Source: a virus. From it: 61,886 bases of DNA. The stretch's first letter is position 1. Every line of letters begins with the position of its first letter. Below, in pieces: positions 33,682 to 41,514 of the stretch. The stretch covers positions 1 through 61,886 of the IMG/VR virus record IMGVR_UViG_3300025879_000023. One strand, written 5' to 3'. The notes beneath the pieces are model-generated. The model worked only from the letters and a program-made list of their open reading frames with translations. It had not been told where the DNA came from and made no database searches. The position numbers and the translations under genes are program-made.

Positions 33682-33864
33682 TTATCTTTTTAGTAAACTA
33701 TCTAAGAATAAAGCTATTCCATTCTCATAGTCTTGCATTGCTTTAGACTCTTCGCATGTGTAGATTGGTTTGTGTGTCATAGCTCTTGTTTCTACTCCAT
33801 TTTTAGTGTAGTCGATCCATGTGTAATTAGACTTAGGGCTTGTGTGAATTTTGTAAGGAATCAT
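33682..33864 (-). CDS. Small hypothetical protein, first minus-strand gene
   Basis: 60 residues from the ATG at 33864. An in-frame ATG at 33897 would place the start inside promoter cassette 2, so it is rejected. MIPYKIHTSPKSNYTWIDYT, then MTHKPIYTCEESKAMQDYEN. A beta-hairpin style N-terminus with one Cys. It is the gene nearest the control region, with two promoter cassettes in tandem upstream, so probably the earliest and strongest expressed. Unknown family. Confidence 0.65.
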   Translation of the reverse strand: MIPYKIHTSPKSNYTWIDYTKNGVETRAMTHKPIYTCEESKAMQDYENGIALFLDSLLKR

Positions 33865-33882
33865 AGTTATATATTTTATATT

Positions 33883-33913
33883 CATATATATTATCAAAGT
33901 GAACTCGTGTCAA
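33883..33913 (-). promoter_or_regulatory. Promoter cassette 2
   Basis: TTGACA (33908-33913), 17-bp spacer CGAG...TTGATAA, TATATATG (33883-33890). ATG 20 bases past the -10. Confidence 0.85.
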
Positions 33914-33968
33914 CTCTTTTTTTATTTAGACTAAGTAATATTTAATTATTATTATTATTTTTTACTTA

Positions 33969-33999
33969 CATATATATTATCAAATAGCACTCGTGTCAA
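33969..33999 (-). promoter_or_regulatory. Promoter cassette 1, outermost
   Basis: TTGACA (33994-33999), 17-bp spacer CGAG...TTGATAA, TATATATG (33969-33976). No ATG follows at the usual distance; it runs into cassette 2, giving tandem promoters at the edge of the control region. Confidence 0.8.
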
Positions 34000-34369
34000 C
34001 CCTTTTAAAAATGCCCAAGGAAATGCTCAGTAATACACGTGAGGTGTCCTCAACGTAGCAAAGCTAAACGCAAAGTAAAACGTAAGTGTCAATGTAAACA
34101 TAGTATGGCGCCATAGAATATCCCAAACGTACACGAAAATCCCGCGGAAAGGTCAAACATAAACGCCAAAACGTCAGAAAAGCGGGGGACCCGGTCAAAA
34201 CAAAATCAAAAAGGTTTTTAGTGCAGCGTTGTAAAATATAGGTGTAATACCATACCTCAATATTTGCAACAATTTTTTTTCCATTCAGTGCTTTTATATA
34301 AAAAAAGGTGAATTTTTTTTAAAAAATTTCAAAAAACGCTACGCGTATTATATAAGGTACGGTGTAAAA

Positions 34370-34416
34370 GTGCGACGTTAGGGTGTTAATATAAATAGTA
34401 GGGGGCTAATGTCACC
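34370..34416 (+). repeat. Dyad element copy B, in the control region
   Basis: GTGCGACGTTAG, GGTGTTAATATAAATAGTAG, GGGGCTAATGTCACC. Same arms (GACnTTAG/CTAAnGTC) and loop as copies A and C. It lies 68 bases upstream of the first plus-strand gene of the fibre block. Confidence 0.75.
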
Positions 34417-34438
34417 TTTTGGCATTTGATTGTAAAAA

Positions 34439-34466
34439 TTGGGTCCTATGTGTAAGTATATATAGT
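34439..34466 (+). promoter_or_regulatory. Possible plus-strand promoter
   Basis: TTGGGT (34439-34444), 16-bp spacer, TATAGT (34461-34466), 17 bases before the ATG at 34484. A plausible sigma-70-like match only; it does not follow the cassette consensus on the minus strand, so another sigma may be needed. Confidence 0.35.
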
Positions 34467-34483
34467 ATACAAATTACTTAAAA

Positions 34484-34579
34484 ATGGCTATTAACTTAGG
34501 ATCTGACAACATTACGGATATTTATCTAGATGGAGAGCTTGTTACGGCTATTTATATAGGGGAAGAACAGGTATTATAG
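34484..34579 (+). CDS. Tiny tail-associated peptide (LGS-x-x-IY motif)
   Basis: 31 residues: MAINLGSDNITDIYLDGELV, then TAIYIGEEQVL. The pattern L-G-S-x-x-x-x-x-IY-x-G/D-x-x-x-x-x-IY is a tiny beta repeat found in small phage virion proteins and returns in the 80-residue gene at 39928. First gene of the plus block; 2 bases before the next gene. Confidence 0.6.
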   Translation: MAINLGSDNITDIYLDGELVTAIYIGEEQVL

Positions 34580-34581
34580 GC

Positions 34582-34845
34582 ATGGCTAAGCAAAAACTAT
34601 CACCTGAAGCTGCAATAGCTAAGGCAAAGAGGGATTTACGCTATGCAAATAGTAGGGATCGCGAAATAAAAAGAGCAGATGCTCAAAAAAAGCGAAGAGC
34701 AGCAAAAAACTCTGGAAGAAGCATCGACGGAAAAGACTATGATCACAATACAGAGCGTTTTGTGTCGGCTAGTTACAACAGGGGAGGCACACAGAAAGGT
34801 GGTACCGATGGTACAAAGGCAGAAAAGAAATCAAGAAAGAAATAA
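34582..34845 (+). CDS. Small basic protein with GKDYDH motif
   Basis: 87 residues, highly basic helix (AIAKAKRDLRYANSRDREIK; ADAQKKRRAAKNSGRS), then GKDYDHNTERFVSASYNRGG and a Gly/Lys tail. The G-K-D-x-DH...RFV...NRGG pattern recurs in tailed-phage small proteins I have seen, function unknown. The basic nature suggests DNA or capsid binding. Confidence 0.6.
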   Translation: MAKQKLSPEAAIAKAKRDLRYANSRDREIKRADAQKKRRAAKNSGRSIDGKDYDHNTERFVSASYNRGGTQKGGTDGTKAEKKSRKK

Positions 34846-34851
34846 TATAAG

Positions 34852-37800
34852 ATGGCAATAATATATAGCTACGAACAGGAGGCAAATCCTCATTTTTCGG
34901 ATTTATTACTAGGTACAGATGTAAGTGCGGTTGGGAAACCCACTAAATCTTTTTCTATACAAAGCATTGTTGACTTAGTGCAGTCGGTTATACCAGGCGG
35001 TGGGACTGTTACAAGTGTTGCAACTAATGACACTAGTTTTATTTCAATGGGTGGCGGCCCAATTTTAACTTCGGGTACACTTACTGCTTCGCTTTCTGCT
35101 ACAGGTGTTCCATCTGTAAATACTTTCCTAAGAGGCGACAATACTTGGTCAACAATACCTGCATCGCCAAATACATTATATACTTTAAGCAGTAGTTTAG
35201 TTGGGACTAATGTTAATATTGACTTAAACGGAACAGATAGCACAAAAACAGTTGTTTCTTTAGCTGCTGGCCCAAATATAAGTTTAACAGACAATGGATC
35301 TAACCGTATTACTATAGGGGTAACTAATTTACCAGCCGGTACTGTTACTAGTGTAACAACAGGTAAAGGATTGGAAATACAGTCTGGAACTGCGACTAAA
35401 GATCCTAAGCTAGCCATTGATATTACAGGTAGTAATAACTACATAAAAGTATCAGAAGATCAAACTACAGCATTTGCTGAAGATGTTATCGCTTTTAATC
35501 AAAACTCTTCTACAAATATAAAAACCACTAAGTTGGGTGAAATTACACCGACTTCTTTAACGTTAATCAAAAACTATATAGACGCAGGTGACGCTGGAGA
35601 TATTACAAATACTACAGACAATTATGAAACCACAGCTTCTGTTAAAAATGTAGTAACATTAACATCGGCGGAATATACGGCATTGGCGCAAAAAGACGCT
35701 AATACAATGTATATTATTGCTGGTGCTCAGCCTACGTATACTACAACATTGGCTTTTACTAATAATATAGTAGGTACTGAATATACAATAGTTGGTGATC
35801 AAGCTGGTTTAGAAAAAACCGGACCTGTAAATGCCTCTTATGCTTATAATACCACTGTTTCTCCAAACGAGGGATATTACTTCTCTGTACCGGCTTCAAT
35901 AACAAATGCCAGTGGTTTATTTACTGCTGATGAAACGGTTAATACAATATTGTCAGGTACTGTATCTGCAATAGCTGATCCAGGTGTTACAGCTACACTT
36001 GCTCTTCAAGTAGCCCCAAGTATGGGCGTTGAGGGCGTTGAATACACTTTAGACGGAAACGTCTCGGGTAATACGGTTACAGGTTCATCTCCATTAGATT
36101 ATAGTTTTAATACTATAGTTAATGTAACCCCTGGATATACAGCTACAACACCGGTTGTGGTAGATAACGCATCGTCAACAAGAGACGGGCAATTAAACGC
36201 TAACGAAACAGTTATAACTTATATAACGGGCGCTATTGAAAAAGATCCTGGTGCTGAGGTAACAGTTACAGCTGATATAATAGAAAACTTTACCGGGGAA
36301 TATCCAAATGAAGCTACTATAGTTGTTACACCTTTATCATTTTCTGGCGACTCTCCTGTATTTTATGACTTTAATGTTTCTGTTGTTGCAAATGAAGGCT
36401 ACTATTTTGTTGAGCCACCTGTTATTACTGGTGATTTAACTGGTACATCAGAAGTTACTAGGGATGCTGTTATAAATGTTTCCGGTCAAATAGAAAAAGT
36501 AAGTAACACTGCTATTGTTAATTTAGAAATAACAAATACAATTGATGGGCCTTCAAATGGTTATACAGTTACTACTGTTCCGTCTTCATTACAACTAATA
36601 GGTGAAATACCTTTCCCTTATGCTTTTAATACTACTGTAACATTAAACGAAGGTTTTGAATGGATCTCAGGTGTTGCGCCTACAATTGAAAATGCTACAG
36701 GTACATCTAATACTGTAGGCGAGCAGACAGTTACAACAACAATATCAAATGCTCAAGTTGCAGAAACAACGCAGTTAGTAGAAGCTACATTAAATGTTGA
36801 CTATGTTATAACAGGTGACGCGGTATGGTCACCAGCAGGTGATCCTTTCGGAACAATACAAAGTGGTTTACCTCCTTTTCAATATAACTGGAACAATACA
36901 ACCGAATTCCCTAATAGAAAACCAACAGTTGTTATAGATGAGCCAAACTATGGTTTCTCTGTGACTCCATATACGGTACCATCGAGCATTGCGGATCAAA
37001 TAGTAGAAGACACAACAGTTAATGTTACGGTATATGCTACTATTGTGCCTATCGTTGAAACAGGAAGTGTTACTTTAGATGTACAAAACAATATAACACC
37101 TAGTGGGACTACAAGTGTTACTGTTACTAAATACTTAAATGGTGTTTTAGATGAATCAGCTGGAAATACTATAGAAGGAGAAGTTGGTGATACATATTCA
37201 TTTACTACAACAGCGGTTGCTATTGCGCCGAGCGAAATATCTAACGGTCCATTCTACTCAGAAGGTAATCCAGTCAGTGGAATTATAGGTTCTGGAAATA
37301 TTACTAGAACGCAAACTATAACTGGAGAAACTACAACAACATCTACACCAGTGGTAACTACTGCTACGGGTAGAACATGGAAAGCAATGAACGAAGGCGC
37401 TACAAGAGTTGCTCTTAGTTCAACCGACGACCAAGCTAGAGGATATTTTTACCAATGGGGTAGATTAACAGATGGGCACCAGTTAAAAAATTCTGATGCT
37501 GTTACTCAAACATCTGATTCAGACGACCCTGGATCAAGTGATTTTTTCAGGCAATTTTCAGAGCCTGTTGATTGGAGAATTCCTCAAAATAATGCTTTGT
37601 GGCAAGGAGTTAGTGGAGTTAATAATCCTGGAACAGACGGATTTAGATTACCAACGCAAGCAGAGTGGGAGGCTGAGGTGGCAACGTGGGATACGCCAGA
37701 CGCCGAAGGCGCTTTTAGGTCTCCTTTAAGGCTACCTATTAATGGGCTTAGGCAAGCAAGCGGAGGTGGATATGTGCTACAAGGAACCGCTGCACTATAT

Positions 37801-37980
37801 TGGACTAGTGACACTGACGGAACTAAATCTATAGCTATGAATGCTGGTGGTACATATTCCACAACAAACCCTTCTTCTACCGCCTATTACCCATATAGTA
37901 GAGCTATAGGTACAGGCGTAAGGTTAATACTCGATGAGGCTTACGATCCAAATTATTCTGGTTATACTCCGCTAATCTAA
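34852..37980 (+). CDS. Tail fibre with C-terminal lectin/FGE-like domain
   Basis: 1042 residues. The N-terminus (MAIIYSYEQEANPHFSDLLL) is a virion-attachment module also used by the next gene. Then come FLRGDNTWST-type repeats, a run of Ig-like beta domains (residues about 290-830; repeated 'YAFNTTVTLNEGFEW', 'YDFNVSVVANEGYYF' patterns), and a C-terminal C-type-lectin / formylglycine-generating-enzyme-like fold (TGRTWKAMNEG, GFRLPTQAEWEAEV, LPINGLRQASGGGY, ALYWTSDTDG). That fold is used for ligand binding by variable phage receptor-binding tips. No reverse transcriptase or template repeat is seen, so diversification is not claimed. Confidence 0.75.
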   Translation: MAIIYSYEQEANPHFSDLLLGTDVSAVGKPTKSFSIQSIVDLVQSVIPGGGTVTSVATNDTSFISMGGGPILTSGTLTASLSATGVPSVNTFLRGDNTWSTIPASPNTLYTLSSSLVGTNVNIDLNGTDSTKTVVSLAAGPNISLTDNGSNRITIGVTNLPAGTVTSVTTGKGLEIQSGTATKDPKLAIDITGSNNYIKVSEDQTTAFAEDVIAFNQNSSTNIKTTKLGEITPTSLTLIKNYIDAGDAGDITNTTDNYETTASVKNVVTLTSAEYTALAQKDANTMYIIAGAQPTYTTTLAFTNNIVGTEYTIVGDQAGLEKTGPVNASYAYNTTVSPNEGYYFSVPASITNASGLFTADETVNTILSGTVSAIADPGVTATLALQVAPSMGVEGVEYTLDGNVSGNTVTGSSPLDYSFNTIVNVTPGYTATTPVVVDNASSTRDGQLNANETVITYITGAIEKDPGAEVTVTADIIENFTGEYPNEATIVVTPLSFSGDSPVFYDFNVSVVANEGYYFVEPPVITGDLTGTSEVTRDAVINVSGQIEKVSNTAIVNLEITNTIDGPSNGYTVTTVPSSLQLIGEIPFPYAFNTTVTLNEGFEWISGVAPTIENATGTSNTVGEQTVTTTISNAQVAETTQLVEATLNVDYVITGDAVWSPAGDPFGTIQSGLPPFQYNWNNTTEFPNRKPTVVIDEPNYGFSVTPYTVPSSIADQIVEDTTVNVTVYATIVPIVETGSVTLDVQNNITPSGTTSVTVTKYLNGVLDESAGNTIEGEVGDTYSFTTTAVAIAPSEISNGPFYSEGNPVSGIIGSGNITRTQTITGETTTTSTPVVTTATGRTWKAMNEGATRVALSSTDDQARGYFYQWGRLTDGHQLKNSDAVTQTSDSDDPGSSDFFRQFSEPVDWRIPQNNALWQGVSGVNNPGTDGFRLPTQAEWEAEVATWDTPDAEGAFRSPLRLPINGLRQASGGGYVLQGTAALYWTSDTDGTKSIAMNAGGTYSTTNPSSTAYYPYSRAIGTGVRLILDEAYDPNYSGYTPLI

Positions 37981-38014
37981 ATTATTTACTAAGTAATAAA
38001 AACAAAAAAACTAA

Positions 38015-39928
38015 ATGGCAATAATATACAGTTATCCACAGGTAAAACCTAAAACTACAGATTTATTAGTAGGTACAGTGGTTTATCAATCAGATGAAGC
38101 CAACCCGGTAGACGGCAACCCCACTAGGACTTTTAGCCTTAGAGATGTAGGTGAATTACTTTCTTCTTATAAATTATCAAGTAAAGCCCTTGGCCCAAAT
38201 GCCACTATAATTTTATCTGATGACTTTGATCATATTAGTGCTGTTAATTTAATTAGAGGCAGCGGTATATCAATAAGTGATAATGGATCAAATAATATTA
38301 CTTTAAGTAATACAGGCGTTTTATCTGTAGCAGGAGCAAATACAACTTTTATAAATTCAACTCCTGTTCTTACTTCTACTGGAGCAGTTACCGTATCCTC
38401 TAGCTTATCTGCTTCAGGTGGTGCTGGAAATAGAACATATTTAAGAGGCGACAATACTTGGTCAACCCCGGTCCTTACAGTAAATACGTTTAATACGTCG
38501 TTTATAGATTTATCTCCAACATCTTCTACCAATGGAGATGTTATTGTGTCGGCTTCATTATCAGCCGCAGGTACTCCTAGCGCGTCTAGATATTTAAGAG
38601 GAGATAATACATGGTCTACTCCATTAAACTCAATAGAAGCTTCAAATACAACTTATATAGCTACAACGCTATCCACGTCTGAAACTGGTAATGTTTCTTT
38701 TTCATCTGCATTGTCTGCTACGGGAACGCCAAGTTCTTTAAACTTTTTAAGGGGCGACAATGTTTGGGCAGTACCGGCCGGGGGTGGAACTTTAACATCT
38801 ATTGTAGCGGGCAACGGTATTAGCGTTGACGACACAGATCCAGCTAATCCAGTAGTAAGCAATACTGGCGTTTTGTCAGTAAACACTAAGACTGGTGATG
38901 CTGTATTAAATACAGATGATATTAATGAAGGCACAACAAACCTTTATGATAAAGTAGTAACAATTGAAGGTGACGGCGCAACTACCGTAACAAGCAATTA
39001 CCCTAGCTTTACTATTAGTTCAACAGACACTATTGGTTTAGAAAGCGTTGTTGCTGGAGATGATATAACGGTAGATAGCACTGATCCATTAAATCCAATA
39101 ATAAATAATTCAGCGCCTGATCGAACTGTTGTACTAGAGGAGGGGCCTAATATAACAATTAGCGGTATATATCCAAGTTTTACTATTTCTGCTGCTGATG
39201 CTCCAGAATCTGCGGTTACTTCTGTAAACACTCAAACTGGCGCAGTTGTTTTGGACACAGATGACATAGCAGAGGGTTTAACTAATTTATATGACAAAAC
39301 AGTCAGCATAACAGGTAGTGGTGCTGCTGTGGTTACCGGCGATTATCCTAGTTTTAATGTTTCAGTTACACCAGGAGAAGCCGGGGCAATAGCAAAAAAC
39401 AATTTTATTAGCAATGGTGTTCAAACAGATTATCAGCTATCAGTAACACCTACCTCAGCTACTTACACAGAAGTTTTTATAAGTGGTGTTTATCAAGAAG
39501 CATCTACTTATACATTATCTTCAGATACTATAACTTTATCTACCCCGGCTGATAATGGAGATACAATAGAAGTTGTTATTTTTGATTTAGGTACTGCAGG
39601 AAGCGGAGGTGGCAGCGGAGCTGTTGATTCTGTAAATGGAGAAACTGGTGTAGTAGTTTTAGATTCTGACGATATATCCGATATTGGAAAAACAAATCAG
39701 TGGGATAAAACAGTGGTATTAACTGGTGGTGGAGCAACAACAGTAACTGGAGATTATCCTAGTTTTACTGTGTCTACCCCAATTGTTGATACGTCTAGTT
39801 TTGTATCAAATGAAGATGACACCTACGCCACTACCCCGAAAGTAACTAATATAGTAACTTTAACGCAGGCAGAATATGATTTGTTAAGCCCAGCTAATGT
39901 GAACACTATGTATTTAATAATAGGATAA
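38015..39928 (+). CDS. Tail fibre with YLRGDNTW repeats
   Basis: 637 residues. The N-terminus (MAIIYSYPQVKPKTTDLLVG) is paralogous to that of the previous fibre. The shaft has at least four copies of an S-x-x-YLRGDNTWSTP/FLRGDNVW motif, then SVNTQTGAVVLDTDDI repeats, and the module IAKNNFISNGVQTDYQLSV shared with the 806-residue fibre. Trimeric beta-helical shaft, likely. Its last base overlaps the next ATG. Confidence 0.75.
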   Translation: MAIIYSYPQVKPKTTDLLVGTVVYQSDEANPVDGNPTRTFSLRDVGELLSSYKLSSKALGPNATIILSDDFDHISAVNLIRGSGISISDNGSNNITLSNTGVLSVAGANTTFINSTPVLTSTGAVTVSSSLSASGGAGNRTYLRGDNTWSTPVLTVNTFNTSFIDLSPTSSTNGDVIVSASLSAAGTPSASRYLRGDNTWSTPLNSIEASNTTYIATTLSTSETGNVSFSSALSATGTPSSLNFLRGDNVWAVPAGGGTLTSIVAGNGISVDDTDPANPVVSNTGVLSVNTKTGDAVLNTDDINEGTTNLYDKVVTIEGDGATTVTSNYPSFTISSTDTIGLESVVAGDDITVDSTDPLNPIINNSAPDRTVVLEEGPNITISGIYPSFTISAADAPESAVTSVNTQTGAVVLDTDDIAEGLTNLYDKTVSITGSGAAVVTGDYPSFNVSVTPGEAGAIAKNNFISNGVQTDYQLSVTPTSATYTEVFISGVYQEASTYTLSSDTITLSTPADNGDTIEVVIFDLGTAGSGGGSGAVDSVNGETGVVVLDSDDISDIGKTNQWDKTVVLTGGGATTVTGDYPSFTVSTPIVDTSSFVSNEDDTYATTPKVTNIVTLTQAEYDLLSPANVNTMYLIIG

Positions 39929-40170
39929 TGGATTTTTTAATAGGATCAACGTCGCTTGCATTAGGAAAAATAAAATTAGGATCTGATAGTGTAGACAAAA
40001 TATATTTTAACAGCGATTTAATATGGCCCCCGCAAGGACCATCTGTGTTTTGCTCTATTGAGGGTACGGCATCTTCTACATATTCTTTTAGCATTTGCTC
40101 TATTGAAGGAACAGCTTCGGCATCGTATTCTTTTAGTTCGTGTGCAATAGAAGGCCAAGCAATAATATAA
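39928..40170 (+). CDS. Small protein with Cys-containing 15-residue repeats
   Basis: 80 residues. First half has the LGSDSVDKIYFNSDLIWPP motif, related to the 31-residue peptide at 34484. Second half has near-identical units FCSIEGTASSTYSFS, ICSIEGTASASYSFS, SCAIEGQA, each with one Cys. A small virion decoration or fibre-cap protein is a guess. Starts on the last base of the previous fibre gene. Confidence 0.6.
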   Translation: MDFLIGSTSLALGKIKLGSDSVDKIYFNSDLIWPPQGPSVFCSIEGTASSTYSFSICSIEGTASASYSFSSCAIEGQAII

Positions 40171-40209
40171 AATAATTAAAGCTCTTTTAATTTTAAATAA
40201 TATAAAAAA

Positions 40210-41463
40210 ATGGAAGTACAAGTCCAACTGCAAATATCTGGAAACGACATATCATCGTATGATATATATCAAGACTCAGACAATTTTGCTACTCAATTAG
40301 TTACTGCAACGTCGAATGATTTATTGACTGGGATTTCGCTAATTTGCAACGATTTAACTAAAACAATTAGAGTAATTTCTAACGGTGGTTGTGGCACGCA
40401 AAGGGACATACCTATTAATTTTAATGACACAACGCCATCGGTTACAGTGCAAGGAGATGATCTTGTGGATTTGGATTCCTACTACTCTAATATGGCTTCA
40501 GATGGAAAAGGTAATATATGTTTAGTCTCTAATGGAGGGTTTAAAATATCGGTTAACAATGGATCAAGCTTTTCTCCAATACCATCTGCTTTGTTTACGC
40601 AGGGTGAATATCGATTTGTTATACGGGATAACAACAATTTTAGAATATTAAGTAGGGATGGGCAATTGGTGAATTGTTCATATAACGGTAGCACTTGGGC
40701 AATTAATGGCCCTTATTCCATATCGCCTATAACAGATACAATTTATGATTTTTATTTTTATAATAACTTTTATTATATAAAAACAAATAAAGAGCTATTT
40801 AGGGCTCCTGCCGGCGAGAATTTTCAAAGTGTTTTAGTTTTTGAAAACACATTAAACGCGGTAGCAAATAATAGTATGGATTCATACGGAGATGTTATGG
40901 TTGTTTCTGCAAGTGGAGATGGTTTTTATAAATCAACAGATAACGGTTTAAATTGGACAAAAATATACGATGGTCCAGGTGGGTTTGCCGGAACTGTTTA
41001 TGTTGAAAGTGAAACTAAATTCATGGTTCAGCTAGCTTCTAGTATAGCATCAACAGATAATAATTGGCTTTTTACACTTAACGGGGGGGTTAACTGGGGC
41101 TCTTCTTGGCTCGAACCAGTTAGGTATGCTAAGCTTTCTGCGCCCACAAGTCCGTATTGCTATTCAACTTCTATAATTAAAGTTGGGCCAAATTATTATT
41201 ATAATACTTCACCTAATAATGTCTCTGGCGCAACCAATCTTAAATACACTTCTACTGATATTTTTTCTACATCTTTTAGCGGTACGATTTATGAAGTAAA
41301 TAATTCCGAAATGAATATTACAGCAGCATTGCCTCCTGGTCTGGGTAGATATAATAATACCGATCTACTTTATTCTAAAGGCAGTATAGTATATTCAAGG
41401 TCTACCCCGTATAATTCAGATGTATCTACGTTTTGTTTAAGAGCTGATATAGCAAATACATAA
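40210..41463 (+). CDS. Beta-propeller (BNR-like) receptor-binding protein
   Basis: 417 residues. BNR/sialidase-type Asp-box motifs are visible: STDNGLNWTKIYDG and TLNGGVNWGSSW, plus weaker ones (SVNNGSSFSP). The N-terminal 80 residues are a separate beta domain with paired Cys. Such propellers bind or cleave surface glycans; no catalytic set of a sialidase is visible. Lies in the fibre array. Confidence 0.65.
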   Translation: MEVQVQLQISGNDISSYDIYQDSDNFATQLVTATSNDLLTGISLICNDLTKTIRVISNGGCGTQRDIPINFNDTTPSVTVQGDDLVDLDSYYSNMASDGKGNICLVSNGGFKISVNNGSSFSPIPSALFTQGEYRFVIRDNNNFRILSRDGQLVNCSYNGSTWAINGPYSISPITDTIYDFYFYNNFYYIKTNKELFRAPAGENFQSVLVFENTLNAVANNSMDSYGDVMVVSASGDGFYKSTDNGLNWTKIYDGPGGFAGTVYVESETKFMVQLASSIASTDNNWLFTLNGGVNWGSSWLEPVRYAKLSAPTSPYCYSTSIIKVGPNYYYNTSPNNVSGATNLKYTSTDIFSTSFSGTIYEVNNSEMNITAALPPGLGRYNNTDLLYSKGSIVYSRSTPYNSDVSTFCLRADIANT

Positions 41464-41514
41464 TTAAAAACCGCCAAAACCAAGTAATAATAATATATAA
41501 CTAATAAAAGATAA

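Larger units (their letters stand above)
34000..34483. other. Non-coding divergent control region, candidate origin
   Basis: No convincing gene in 480 bases. The left half (34020-34260) is A-rich on the plus strand with many AACG/AAACG occurrences (for example 34049, 34067, 34079, 34116, 34161, 34169) and a GC-rich patch (CCCGCGG at 34141, GCGGGGGACCC at 34182). The right half has long T and A runs (34271-34336) that could unwind easily, then dyad element B. Transcription leaves in both directions. This is what a phage origin or early/late switch looks like, but nothing proves it. Confidence 0.5.

Noticed and set aside
37700-37980. Possible diversity-generating retroelement target at the end of the lectin-like fibre
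   Set aside because: The C-type-lectin-like fold fits, but no reverse transcriptase gene and no template repeat with A-specific differences was seen in the window.
38032-38040. Perfect DnaA box TTATCCACA
   Set aside because: It lies inside a fibre coding region (codes for SYPQ) and one such 9-mer is expected by chance in a sequence this long.
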